From Rhizodiscina lignyota (lineage: Eukaryota > Ascomycota > Dothideomycetes > Aulographales > Rhizodiscinaceae), in the NCBI GenBank assembly GCA_010015805.1, contig ML978127.1, positions 620,001 to 684,000 on the forward strand: a stretch of DNA of 64,000 nucleotides, written 5' to 3'. Under the pieces are notes generated by a model. The model made no database searches, was not told the DNA's origin, and saw only the letters and a program-made list of their open reading frames with translations. The position numbers and the translations under genes were made by a program. Below, piece by piece: positions 31,989 to 44,300 of the stretch (position 1 is its first letter; each line of letters begins with the position of its first letter).

Positions 31989-33961
31989 TCGTGCTGGAGG
32001 TGGACTGCCCTTGAATAATCGGCGTAATCTGGTCCCCGGAAGGCCTTAATGAGTAATGGTTTAAATTTTAACGCCGAGCTCGCGATTACTATGCAAATAG
32101 TATCTCGATGTACAAATATTATTACGGAGTACCCAGCAATCATTCATCTGATTGGCCAGTATCGACTGCGATGATGAAGCCGCTTCGCCCTGTGCCATGG
32201 ATTGAGTCACAGCCACACTCGACGGCATCCTGGACATCAGAGCTTCGAGTCAACCTTTATATTCAGTAAATCATTCATAGCCCGGCAAGAAAGAAAACAT
32301 GCCTGTTAATTCAGTGGAAGAATACTTGGTTTGGGACCAAGTGCCCGGCGTTCGATTCGCCGACGGGCCCAAATTCCCTTTTCTTTCTTTTTTCTTTTTT
32401 CCACCTTCGATTTCCGGCGACGTCTCCCTCTGCATATCCAAGGTCTTCTCAGCATACCAAAGTTAGCAAAGTTAGGAGTGCCAGTTGTGAACTCTATTGA
32501 TGCTCGGAAAACGCGCAAAGGCGCCAGCAGAACGACTTCGTTTGGTATTGCAGGTGCTTCCACAATAGGCATGAGGCGTGGAGGAACAATTTCATAGGAT
32601 TTAATGAAAGATAGCAGAGCAAATACAACAGCGTTTGGGGACGAATTCGCTAAATTTCATACAAGCTCCAGTAATAGTACGACCTGCCTGAAGAATCAAT
32701 ACTGACTCGTGAAGTGCTAGGCCGAAGGGTCGTGCATCCGTTGCCGAACGCAGCTATTGCGTAAGATGAGCGACGTCCAACATATGGAAATGGACTTGCA
32801 GACGTCGCTTATTGTCGAGTCGTATAGAAGCATATCCAGTGGTACGATGACGCATGAAGAACTATTCTGTCGCTGTAAGAAAAGATACGCGTATCGACTA
32901 ACCACCAACAAGCTCGTTCGAGCACACGATCGCGGCGATTAATCTTCTCGCCCAAAGCTTGAACGATGCAGTATGGATTACAGGTCTAATCCGATTCAGT
33001 CGACTCCCATTGATGCAAAGCTGTAGCTGAATGGATACACGAGAACACCGTGTGTCGAATGAAAGCGACATGAAATTCGATGGAGCCCAATGCATGACGC
33101 TGGCGCTGGCCTGAGGATGAGTGGGCTGCCTTATGGGCGCGGCGGTGGAAATGACCAGGAAATAGTACGTCAGCCTTAGTAGAACAACTTCCAATTGCAG
33201 TCGTAAGGCATAAGAAAGAAGGCCAAAGCTTCAGGCACATGAAAGAAAGAACGGGACAGGCACAGCTTGGAGCACAAATCCGCGCTTTGTTGGGCGTTGC
33301 GCCCAGAAGCGGGCAGTTGAAGGACAATTGGCACGGTTTGCGAGCGGCGTGAAAGGCAAACGGCCAATGATAGGCGGAGTATGCGCCTTGGAGGCTCAGT
33401 GGGAGGCGCTGGCGCTGCGTGTATCTTTTAACTCTACGGCCACTTGCCAAGCCGTCATACCAAGTCAAATTAGAGCAACGCTAAGCTGCACCGCGACCCG
33501 ACGACATCACAAAACACCTTCACACACACCACCACCTCGCTCCCTCAACTCTCCCTCCGGCCTCACTAAAGAGCGACAGCAGGACCTTCGCCTGGCAGCT
33601 GCCTGCTGTCCAGCCGCCTGCACCTCGAGAGCGAGCGCCGAGTACCTCATTGACGCCCTACCGCGCTTGGGCCTCGCGACGACGCCCTTCCACTTCACTC
33701 GAACAGCAAACAACGTCTTGCTGTACCGACGCTGACTGGAGCGCAACGCCCACCTTGAGACTGAAATCCCGGCCGTCGACAGTCCATGAAAGTGTTTCAG
33801 GCGCTGTAGAGGCGGTCAACACTGCCCACCCCCCACCTCCACGCTCCCACACCTTACTCGGCGACATAGTTACTCCATGGGACTTTCGACGCCGACGCTC
33901 TCCTAGCCGAACTCCTCAACTTGTTCTCACTCTGCACATATTCGTGAGGTGAACGCCCAGC
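31989..33961. other. Intergenic, small gene to YAK1
   Basis: About 2 kb. Contains the tRNA-Pro-like gene (32300-32370), a TTACGGAGTACC at 32122-32133, and a CT-rich, CA-rich 5' leader for YAK1 (about 33500-33960). A 58-codon frame at 32766-32942 is not supported by any signature. Confidence 0.5.
32300..32370 (+). tRNA. tRNA-Pro-like gene (anticodon TGG)
   Basis: Cloverleaf: acceptor TGCCTGT/ACGGGCC, T8 A9, D arm ATTC/GAAT with loop AGTGGAA, anticodon arm CTTGG-TTTGGGA-CCAAG (T33, anticodon TGG), a 4-nt variable loop and T arm CGGCG-TTCGATT-CGCCG, followed by a T-rich terminator from about 32378. All invariant positions are right except pair 1-72, which is T:C. Divergent from usual fungal tRNA-Pro, so it may be a pseudogene. 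Confidence 0.68.
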
Positions 33962-36890
33962 ATGGAGCCACAGTGGTCGCAGTACGCCGAGAGCCCATTG
34001 TCTAGCCGCCAGGCGCGGTATGCTCCCCACGCCCAAGGACAACAGCAACATACACCGCGCGATCCCCACCTTGCAGCGGCAGTCAAGGCAGACCCATATC
34101 TCACCTCTGCAGTGCCCTCTCGCGCTGCCTCCATGAGCCTGGGGACCCCCAGCGCCCCCCAAAGCCGAGGACCTTACAATGGAGATGGCGATGGCGATGT
34201 GCAAATGGAGGATGCAGATCCATACAAGACAAAGCAGGCAGGACGACCAGGACATCAGCGGATGCACTCTGCCCAGTTGATTCAACAGGAAGAATCCACT
34301 GCTGCGCGGCGATATTCGCCTATGAACATGTCACCCTCGTCCCCATACTCTGCAACGCCGCAACAGGGCCAAGCTCAATTCGCTGCATTCACCCCACACA
34401 TGAATGCAAATAGCCAATCTCCAACGAGAGGAAGTTTTCCGATGTCATCAAATCATGGCTACTACTCCCCCCCTGGTAGGGACATTTATTCCATATCTAC
34501 GTCACAGCAGCTGATACCAGTCATAGCTTCTCGACCTCATGCGCCACAGCTCCCTCCATTGCAATCTAACTTGAGCCCTGAAGGCTACTATCCACAAGCT
34601 TCTGCCAATGCCATGTCCATGGTCTACGGAAGAGAGCCTAAATCTCCACGTCAGCCGGCGTCATCAACTCAGCCGGCGCAAGTAACGAAGGGCCCAGTGC
34701 CAAAATTCACAAAAGTTTTGCGGGTGTCAGAACTGCCAACAAATGTCAATGAGCAGCCAGCATTTCGACGAGCCAACCCTGACGGTGGCTTTCTCAGCGT
34801 GAGTGCATACCAATCCTCCACAACTGGTTCCTACTAATAGATATGCTCGACAGCCTCTCCAAGCCCTCACGACTCAGTTACCTGCGACTTACAGGATATG
34901 CAACCCCGGGTTCAAATACGAGTCTTCTCGAAATCCACGAAGAGTGCTCACGAAGCCAAGTAAGGGTGTGAAAAATGATGGCTATGACAATGAGGATAGT
35001 GACTACATTCTCTACGTCAACGACATCTTGGGCTCGGAAGAGGCGGGCCATAAGAACCGCTATCTCATCCTGGACGTACTCGGGCAAGGTACATTCGGGC
35101 AAGTCGTCAAATGCCAGAACCTCCGAACGCAGGAAGTCGTGGCAGTCAAAGTTGTGAAGAATCGCACAGCATACTTCAACCAAAGTATGATGGAAGTGTC
35201 TGTATTAGACTTGGTATGTTTGCTTGCCCATTGTATATGTATTACTTGGCAGCTACTAACCCTTCAATAGCTCAACAAGCAGATGGACAAGAATGACGAC
35301 CACCACCTTCTTCGACTGAAGGATACGTTCATCCACCGCCAGCATCTCTGTCTGGTGTTTGAGCTCCTGAGCGTCAACTTGTATGAACTAATCAAGCAGA
35401 ACCAATTCCGAGGCTTGAGCACGACTTTAGTTCGAGTCTTTGCACAGCAGCTTCTGAATGGACTCGCGTTGCTTGGCAAAGCAAAACTCATACACTGCGA
35501 TCTGAAGCCCGAGAATATTCTTCTGAAGAAGTAGGCGAATCCGGAATGAGATTTAAATACCCGCAACTAACATGGTACAGTCTCGAGAGTCCAATCATCA
35601 AAATCATCGACTTCGGCTCGGCTTGCGATGAGCGGCAGACAGTCTATACATACATCCAATCTCGATTCTACCGATCACCAGAGGTCTTACTGGGTCTCCC
35701 ATACTCCGCAGCTATCGACATGTGGTCGTTGGGCTGCATTGTCGTAGAGTTGTTCCTTGGCCTTCCACTCTTCCCTGGATCTTCGGAATACAACCAGGTC
35801 GCCAGAATCACGGAGATGCTCGGCCTTCCCCCAACATGGATGTTGGAGATGGGAAAGCAGTCCGGCGAGTTCTTTGAAAAAGTTCATGATGAGTTTGGAA
35901 GGCGGAGCTATCGGCTCAAGACTATGGAACAGTATGCGCGTGAACATGGAACCAAGGAACAGCCAAGCAAGAAGTACTTTTCTTCGACTACCTTACCTGA
36001 GATTGTCAAGAATTATCCCATGCCGCGGAAGAACATGAAGCCTGCGGAGATTGAGCGAGGTGAGTGTACTGATTCCTACCTGGTCAACCACAGTACTGAC
36101 GAGGCTCGCAGAAATGTCGAACCGGCAAGCTTTTATCGATTTTGCACAAGGCCTACTTAACCTCAATCCCTTAGAGCGATGGACACCAGCGCAAGCTCGG
36201 CTGCACCCCTTTATCACGCAAGCCAAATACACTGGCCCCTTCGTCCCTCCCATGACTCTCAAGCAAGGCTCCAGCAAATCTCCAGCTCCAGGCGTTCAGG
36301 AGCAAATGAAACATGAAGCCGCGAGCAAGCAGCGTGCACAGCATCAAGCGCAAATGCAAGCTCAGTCTGCTGCCTACGCGAACATGCAAATGAACCCTGC
36401 AGGATACCCTCAGAGTCCACAATCGTTGCAGTCGCCTGCTGCAATCTACAACAACATGTACAGTCCGAATCCCCAAGGAGCGCCACCTCCATACCAGCAG
36501 CAGCCCGCCCCGTACGCGAATCCCCCGCTCGCCATGATGCCGCAGGCTGCCCAAACTGCGCCGAGATACCAGTCCCAGGTACAGCCTAATCTCTACACCC
36601 AGGCGACGACTCGAGCCGGCAGGCAAAGAGCAAGCACGATGGACCAGCAGCAGAGCGGTATTCCTCCAGCAATTCAGCGAGTGATAAGCCACCTCGATCC
36701 AAACGCGCCGATCAGGCTTCAACCAAGTCCGGCATATTACCCTCCGCCGCCAGATGGCGCTCCAGATGCTTCAGGCAGCTCACGGAGGAGGAGTAGCAGG
36801 GCAGGAGGAAGGAGCAATAGGGACTTCATCAGGACATTGGAGGATCGGACTCTTGAAGAGGGATTCATGAACTCAAATCAATGGCAGTGA
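33962..36890 (+). CDS. YAK1: DYRK-family protein kinase Yak1
   Basis: 904 residues in five exons (33962-34798, 34854-35213, 35271-35530, 35581-36059, 36112-36890). Stress and nutrient kinase acting opposite to PKA. A disordered Pro/Gln/Ser-rich N-terminus (1-290) is followed by the kinase domain: glycine loop GQGTFG (356-361), VAVK with Lys378, catalytic HCDLKPEN (474-481), DFG at 496-498 and the activation loop [13 protein letters not shown], whose second Tyr (510) is the DYRK autophosphorylation site. The region [17 protein letters not shown] is typical of Yak1. After the kinase comes a Gln/Pro-rich tail and a conserved-looking [16 protein letters not shown] end. Introns are 50-55 nt. Sureness is high. 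Confidence 0.95.
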
Positions 36891-39806
36891 AAAGACGGTT
36901 GGTGGCTACAAGAGTTAAATTGCAAGATATCTTTAACACCTCGGGAATACGGCGCAGGGCGGAAATGCACCCACTGACCTCGATCTCGAAATGCTCTTTG
37001 CAATTTCTTCCCGTGAGGAATAGGAAGGAGCAGTATGGGACGAAGAGCGTCAGACCACATAACGCGGGTATCGCTTTCCTGTTCTTCGGCGGCACGGATG
37101 AGGAGCTACTGCCCAACTGCACATCACGTCCACTGCTTGACACGCCACGTCGGTCTCAGGGAACAACAGCATTTCAACAGATCCTCTGGGCGGCCGGGTG
37201 TGGTGGACTTGGAAAGTGGAACCGCTGCCGCTGGGGATTGCTCGCACCTCTTGCCCGCCAACATTGTACAATCGTATGCATTGCGTTTTTCTTTTCTTTT
37301 CCACCGGGATTTTCACATCATACCTTTTGCTGCAAAGGATATAGGATTGGGCAGGGGAGGGGGCCATCGGGTTGAGACGACCATCATGACGATTCGGCAG
37401 CAAGCGTTTTCTCAGGTTCTCTCTCAGGCATAAATAAGATTGTTTGAGCGCTTGGTGGGTAGGATTCTGTATGACGAAACGAGAGAGCCAAATGGCGGTT
37501 TGGCATGCGATGCGAGATTTGGCGCTCGCTGAAAAGGCTTGGTTGTCGTCGACGGTCGAGTTGAGTAAGCTGGGGCCGAAGAAATTCAGAGATAGCTTTT
37601 AGCTCTATATGGGAGAGGCAATCTCTCTCGCATCTATCGTACTATAGTTTCTACAAGCCTCGCCCTCGTCCCCAAACCTGATCGTGTAGCTGAAATACGA
37701 CAACCGTGATGCCTGCGTAGTTTGACAGCTGCCAAGGAGAATGCAATGCCTCGAACTCCTGCCATAATCAATCAAGTGAATGCATAACTTCCTCATACGC
37801 AGCGTCACTTAAACAGACCCGCTGGGTCTCCTTTGGTGGCCGAACGCGGTCACGACAATTCTTGCCAAAAATCAATACTACAATAATCTGAGCTTCCGCT
37901 GCTGAACTTCAGACTGAACCATGCCATGCGGTCGGCGTCCTTTCACTGCTAGAGACCTCGGACCATAATATTCTTTCCATGTACGGTTATTTTATCATAC
38001 TGATTCTCGTTGGGGCGCGTTCGGCACACAATTATGCGACGACGCACAACGCAACGAAGTCCATGAGAAGACTTCTCCAGAGACCTTTCTTCTTTCATCA
38101 AAGCATAGCTCTGCAAAAACTTTAAGTGACTGAAGAAGATTGAACTCTTTAGCCTCAGGCGTAAATCCCGTCTACGCAAAATGCATGGGAACTCCAATCC
38201 GTCCTTATCACGCGAACGACGCGCGAATCAGGCTCCACAGATCTGCAGAGGAGGCAGACACGCGGAAAAGTCTGCAAAATCTGAACGTTGCGAGCTAAAC
38301 TGCAAGTTGCAGGCGCAGAAAGGTGCCAGTGGCGGTGCAGTGCACTTCCCCGGCGGAGAGACGAGGAGACTCTGAAGCCACTTTTCCGCGTCCAACAGGC
38401 TGAATAGGCCTCGAATAACGGCCTCCGTACATGACATATTTAAACTGCTCGCGATCCGCCGACCCGTGTAGGTTCGTATGCGGGTAAAATACACACGGCC
38501 TGGGAGGTCATCGCGCATCGGCGGCCCAATTTCTCACATCACCGAGCTGAACGCAGCTAGGGGCCTCACATGCAAGACACAGATGTGTGCACAAATTTAG
38601 AAACCAGGCACATGAAACATTTTCTCTCCATCGGGGGGCCGAAAAAGACCATGGGCATGCCCATTTTGATTGGATTTTTGGGCTGTCCTATCTCAACAAG
38701 AGTGTAGTGTGGACTGGATATTGCTAGGCCTCGTATTTTTTGTTCCTCCTCTAAAGGGTAAAAAGAAGCAGCTACGTAAGATTCCACCGTATACGCTTGT
38801 GCCAAAAAGCCACCACCGCCATCGACAGCCTGCTTGCCACGCCCCATCCCTCCAAAATCGGAAAGTCGGAGTTGGATGAAAAAGAGCCGCCAGCGAGAGG
38901 AGTTGCATGTGATGGGGGGCCAAACCGTGGATTTGAAAAGCTTCGTGAAGCTTGACGCAAGAAAAAGAAAAGAAAAGTCCGTCTCGCAAACGACAGGACC
39001 ATTTGGAAACAGCATTATGCGTTCGTTAAAACCTTTCTGCTGATGATGCAAGGCGCAGAAGATGTGCCGGTCTAAAAAGAAAACAAGTAGCTCGAAAAAG
39101 GGTGATCGGGATGTTGATCCTCATCTTCCGCCCTCTGAGTCCGTGTGCAGAAGCAAAGGGGAGAAAAGCAAAGGCTGAAAGACCGAACATTCCTTTTTGA
39201 GCGAGGGTATTTTGTGATCATCCGCCGATGATGAAAGAAATGCAAAACCACAAAGTAACATGCCATGTCCGTTAAATGCCGGAAAACGAGAGCAGTGCGT
39301 GCAGGCCCAAAGATCCAGTATCAAAAAAGACCCGAGCCGACCCATTAACACCTCGTGCAAAACCCGCAGACCCAGAGCAGATCCACCATCTATAGAAACA
39401 AAAAACCAGATTCAAATCAAACGCAGTGGAACAACCAGAAAGCAAAAGCAGAGACAAAATCTCTAGCAAACATGGCTCGCAATGCAGATGCCAAATCATG
39501 AAAAGGTATGTGTGTGGAAGGGTGCAAATGTCGGACGTCCCCGTTGACTTGACGTATTTGTGCTGAAGGTGCGCGCTGCCCAGCAGACGTAGGAGTGTTT
39601 GGTGAATGACGAGCTGCGCGACGGATTATGCTGAAGGGTAGCCCAGAGTTGGCATGGTATTATTGGGGATTCCGGTAACGGTGTCGTAATATAGACGGTT
39701 GAAAGAAAGTCTCAAATGTCGTGACCGCAACTTTTGAAAAACAGAGCCAGAGGAAAGACGTCAACAGAAGAAACTTTTGGGAAAGTCGATTACACGAGTA
39801 TTGCAA
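36891..39806. other. Gene-poor gap between convergent YAK1 and CLG1
   Basis: 2.9 kb, unusually long for two 3' ends in this window. Frames up to 164 codons occur on both strands and overlap each other (36881-37403, 38566-39051), with no recognised domain. A-rich and polypurine stretches near 38900-39450 suggest long 3' UTRs or non-coding transcription. Confidence 0.45.
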
Positions 39807-41306
39807 TTAGCCAGCGACAGGCATAGCCTGTCCATGACCATAGTGATTCAAGAAGTAGCTCGGAGGGCTCCTAGTGCAGTGGAAGCAGCCACAGTGGAGA
39901 GGGTGTCCGGGTACGTGTCCCGGTACCAATTGCGGCATACCAGGGTGGTAGTATGGATACTGCGACTGAGGCTGCAACTGAGCGGCTTGTTGAGCAGTCA
40001 AAGTCAAGGAAGGAGGGAAGCCAAACATTGTTCGACGCGAATAGCCCTCATGGCCGGACCACGAAGCGCCAGGTGCAGTGGAGCCGTAATACTCTGGAGT
40101 GGTTGGGCCAGTGTGAGGCGCAGAAGCAGGCGAGCTCTCGGTGCCAGAGCGTGGGAAAAGCCACGCCGAATCGTATGGCGTGTATGCAGGAGTATCCAAC
40201 TGCATTGGGTCGGATTGAATCTGCGGCATCTGAGCATTGCGCTTGGCATGAGATCCGAATCCAGACATTGGAGACCACGAAGGACGGGTGTTCTTGTGGT
40301 ACTGAATGTTGGTGTCGAGAGGAGTGAGCTTGACGTTGCCGTTTTTGCGAGAATTGGCCTGGTGCTCGTACTCCTTCCAATGCTGCTTCCAGGAGTTGAA
40401 CCCTTGATGCTCTTCCGGATCGCGGTGGAGACGATGGTCCATTGCCTGGAACCATTCGAGCTCCAACCAGTTCAGCACAGACACTTCAATCCCACTGACT
40501 TCTGCCCAAGAGCGGTTGACGAACGTGTGGTCATCGAGGAACTTGCTGGCCAGAAGCAGTGCGATGGTCAGCATCCGCTGTCGCTGGTTCTGGTGGCTGC
40601 GGCGCTGGTCGCTTGAGAGCTGCGTCATGCGCATGGACAAGTAGTGCAAGCCCAGAAGAATACTGGCAAGAGGCAATCTTGTTGCGATGAGCACCTGGCT
40701 GACCCATTTCCGGAAGACAGGGTCAATGTTTTGCTGGGCGCCTAGTTGGATGCTTTTCATGAGGTCAATATCTGCAATGCAGATAGGGGTCGAAAAGAGA
40801 GCGTACATTCCATGAGCCATCTCTATGACAAACTCTGTCATGGTCTCCATGTCGTAGTCCAAGACGGTGGCGACGCCACCGATGGGCTTCTCTGCCTTGG
40901 AATGCGCTTGCGCGTCTTCCCGGGCCCCAGTCTCGTGCCTAAGCTGATACGCCATGTCACCCGCCACGGCCTGTTCGTAGGTTGGAGGTCTCGTAGGCAC
41001 GAGCGGTGGAAGGATGGGACCCATCTTTCCGTAGTACTGCGTCGCCTGAGCCATGTTTGTCGACGGGTTGGAGTAGGCGGTCGATGGCTGGTACATCATC
41101 GAAGGGAGAGACGGCTGATATGACAGACCGGTGCTGCGTCGGTCGGAATAGTCGTAAGGGACATCAGACTTCGGTGCAGCGGATTGCTGAGCATACGACT
41201 GGTTGTACGGCATTCCAGGGTAGGTTCCAGAGTATGTAGGCGGATATTCCGGAGGGGTGAGAGGAAGCTGGTGTCGACCCATCGACCTGGGGAAGAAGGA
41301 AGGCAT
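39807..41306 (-). CDS. CLG1: Cyclin of the Pho80/Clg1 type
   Basis: 499 residues, one exon. The cyclin box lies at about 140-285: MTEFVIEMAHGMYALF, FRKWVSQVLIATRLPLASILLGLHYLSMR and LLLASKFLDDHTFVNRSWAEVSGIEV, typical of Pcl/Clg1 partners of Pho85-like kinases. The N-terminus (1-110) is Pro/Tyr/Ser-rich. The C-terminal part (about 320-499) is low complexity and ends with a Cys/His cluster, HPLHCGCFHCTRSPPSYF. The open frame can be extended by four residues with TTG; the ATG at 41306 is chosen. Upstream lies a very long gene-free region that may be a complex promoter. Confidence 0.85.
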   Translation of the reverse strand: MPSFFPRSMGRHQLPLTPPEYPPTYSGTYPGMPYNQSYAQQSAAPKSDVPYDYSDRRSTGLSYQPSLPSMMYQPSTAYSNPSTNMAQATQYYGKMGPILPPLVPTRPPTYEQAVAGDMAYQLRHETGAREDAQAHSKAEKPIGGVATVLDYDMETMTEFVIEMAHGMYALFSTPICIADIDLMKSIQLGAQQNIDPVFRKWVSQVLIATRLPLASILLGLHYLSMRMTQLSSDQRRSHQNQRQRMLTIALLLASKFLDDHTFVNRSWAEVSGIEVSVLNWLELEWFQAMDHRLHRDPEEHQGFNSWKQHWKEYEHQANSRKNGNVKLTPLDTNIQYHKNTRPSWSPMSGFGSHAKRNAQMPQIQSDPMQLDTPAYTPYDSAWLFPRSGTESSPASAPHTGPTTPEYYGSTAPGASWSGHEGYSRRTMFGFPPSLTLTAQQAAQLQPQSQYPYYHPGMPQLVPGHVPGHPLHCGCFHCTRSPPSYFLNHYGHGQAMPVAG

Positions 41307-44300
41307 GATGAGGAGCAAGAGTTAAGGAGCGCGGTGGAGGAGAAGAAACGGGGATGATGGGCCCTTTAAGATGTTAGAAAGCAGTCGAGACGAGGAACTG
41401 CTTAGATTCTTACCGTCTCCTTCACTTCCAACCAGCGGTAGGACGGAGCTTGCGCTCAAAGGGAAAGTTTGAGCGTCCTTGCTAGATGTCTCTCATGCAG
41501 GTTCGCCGTCCGCAATTAGAGTTGAAAGAAGGGTGAAAGGAAACTCAGGAAATCGTAAGCTCGTGAAAGAGGTGTTGATCGGAAAGACGCTTTTGTCGCT
41601 AGCAGCTCATGAATGTCGCCGGCTGTTTCGATTTTGTTCAAAGTGCTCTGAGACGTTGACGGGAATGGTTGATTTGTTAAAATCGAGACAACTGTTATCG
41701 TCGCTCTCACCGCTGATGATGTGCGGTCGATGAGCAAAGGGTCCGGTGGTCGCGAATCGCAGACGTGGGAGCAATGCTAAGTGAATAGATCGCCCGATGC
41801 GAGAGCAGTGTTTTTTGTCGGCCCCCAGTAGCGGAGGTCGCGGATGAAGAGGCAAATGCGTGAACGCTGCAAAATAAAGGCACTAATCGACGATGCGGTC
41901 GGGTACCGTGTTCGATCGAAACCAAAGGCAAGGCGGATGGTGAGGTGTTGAGAGTGAATCCGGCCGGTGGAGTGAAAAAAGCGTTGACCGTGCTGTTGCT
42001 GGTTCGACGCTCGATCGACGGTATTGTCTTCAGCCAAGCCTTCTAGAAAGGTAGATGCTCAGGACAGCGGGTGTTGGCTTGATATATTGGTCTCGGAAAC
42101 GTCGTCCTGCGGCAGAGTAAAACCCGGGCCACCAAAACACTTGGGGTGAGTGTGATCGTGTCGGAGGAGGCGAGTCGAGGTGTCGCACGAGCCGCCTGTG
42201 GGGAGCTGGTACTGATGGTTTTTGGATGTGGAAGGGTTGAGAGAAGGTTGAGGGAGGAAGTTTGTTGGAGAAGAGGAGGAGTGTCGGGTGTGTGGAGGAG
42301 GAAGAGAGGTGCTGGACGGCGATGGGGAGAAGAAGACAGCCGAGAGTGGCAGCGAAGGGCAGTGAAAGCGAGCGAGGGCGACGAAGCCGGCCCTTTCCAC
42401 GCACAACCTTCACCCACGCTCGAAATGACTAGACACACCCCTACCACTCCACACCCTCCCTAGTACCGCCCGAACACGGCCACCAGAGCCGCGCTGCGAA
42501 AGCCCGCTAGCCCGGCCGCCCGTATTTACGGCCAGTAACTTTGCACCACATGGGGCTTAGCCCAGCCTCCCGTCATGCGCTTATGGAAGCTCTGCTAAGT
42601 GCACCTCCTGCCACTCGGCGTGTGTGGGCTGCTCGTGAAGTGCAAATCGCCATGACAAAGCCCGCAGCTGCGCCTCGGAGGCATCTGGGAGTGGGCAAAA
42701 TGAATTCAACGAGTGCCATGTCCCCGAAAAGCGCCCACGGCCAGCTGTCGCGGCTGCGGTGCTCGGCCGCGAAAGCGCACGTTCGCGGTATTGAAAGGAA
42801 TCTCGCCTCCTTACTACGGTTCCTACGGAGGCTGCGCTGTGAACGTGTGCGAGCCAGCGGCTTATTCTTAGGTGGAGTCCAAATGAGCCCGTCATTCATC
42901 ACTGCCCGCCCACAGGCCACTCCACAGGCCACTGCAGCGCATCGCGCAAGGGTGCAGGCGTCGCTCCCATCGACTCCCTGGCCTGGCACTTGGGACCTTA
43001 GCTTAGGACTCCTTAGACGAACTTGGACCCTGAGCCTGAGCAGAGCAAACTCGCCTTGCTTCAGCCTTCAGCCAGCGAAGGCACGTTCCCTCCCCTTCCC
43101 CGCGCGCTTCGAGGAGTACGAACGCAGATGACACCAATATTTCGCCGGCTCCATATATCTCAGGCACCGCTCGATGTGTGTGTCTTGTTGTTGAACAGCA
43201 CGCGCACGCAGCTGAAATTGCCGCCCAACAATCTCTGTTTTCCCCCGTTGATATCTTCACCTCACCTGGCCCACCATCTTTTCCGCCGGCCTACCAACAT
43301 CTTCGTTTCTCCCGGTAATACGCGATCACGAGCGAGTCGGAGCATCGCGAACAATCGTAAGTTGTCCTCGGCAATGCGCGCGCGAACAGCAGAGCGAAAT
43401 GCTCGACGACATCACTTGCAAGGGAGAAGGCACGCTTCGCTATTCCTCCCGCGCTGCTTTGAAATACTCGTGGTGGAGGTGTGTCCATAGCCTGAAATCC
43501 ACTCACGACAGCAGCTTCAAGGTACGTACCGCCAGTGCAGGGCCGAAGGGTTTTCGTGTGCGTCCGCTTGCCGACGGTAGCCCCATCCAGGCAGCAGGAG
43601 GAGAAAAAGAGGAGCGGAGGAAGGCTTTGCTGGATGGAGGATAGCCGGCGTGTCGGCCAGTCAAAGGCATCGCAATTTTGCAGGTGAATCAAGCGGCCAG
43701 CCTCGAGGCCACTCACACATGCCATCATCATCCCGCTGTGATCAGCACCTGACAGCGCCCGGAGTGAAATGGGCAAATCACATCGCACACGCCTGAGCTG
43801 CTCTCCATCGTCGCGCTGCAAATCTGACTTGTCTTGTGCCTGGCCTCCCCAGCTCCCACACCGTTGCCTTGCACACACTCGTCATCGAGCGCTTCGCCCT
43901 TCGTATTTGCGCCACCTCTCCGCTTCGCCTGCAGTCGCGACCTTCCCGCTTCCACTGAAGACTCCGCGAGCGAGCACATCGTGCAGCAGAGCGGCAGTTC
44001 AGCTTCCACGCCCGCCTTCGCTCGACACTGTGCGATGTGGCGAGGCACGCACAGCCCTGCGATTAGCCATTCTGACAGAAATCTTCCGCCTCTTCCAACT
44101 GGACTGTGTCGTGCGCAATGCGACGATCTATTCATGTCCACCGATGCAATGCTGTCGATGACATCGATTTCGCAATTAAGACCTCGTACGGCCTACGACG
44201 ACGACTACGTACTGATGCTGCTCCAGACTCGTCTACCGCCGTCTAAACGCCCGTCGAAAGCCACTGCGAGCAAGTCTTCGCACCTCGTCCCACCCATTGG

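Noticed and set aside
32766-32942. 58-codon plus-strand frame
   Set aside because: Short, no motif, no splice partner or promoter evidence.
38566-39051. 161-codon minus-strand frame in the YAK1-CLG1 gap
   Set aside because: No recognised domain and several shadow frames over the same bases; not supported enough to call.
42030-42463. Three overlapping minus-strand frames of 115-134 codons
   Set aside because: Rich in Ser/Pro/Leu from a CT-rich tract; all three frames are open together, which reflects composition, not coding.
42541-43131. 196-codon plus-strand frame
   Set aside because: Opposite-strand frames are equally long; Arg/Ser/Ala-rich with no recognisable domain.
43291-43878. 195-codon minus-strand frame
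   Set aside because: No family signature and overlapped by plus-strand frames; expected by chance in GC-rich DNA.
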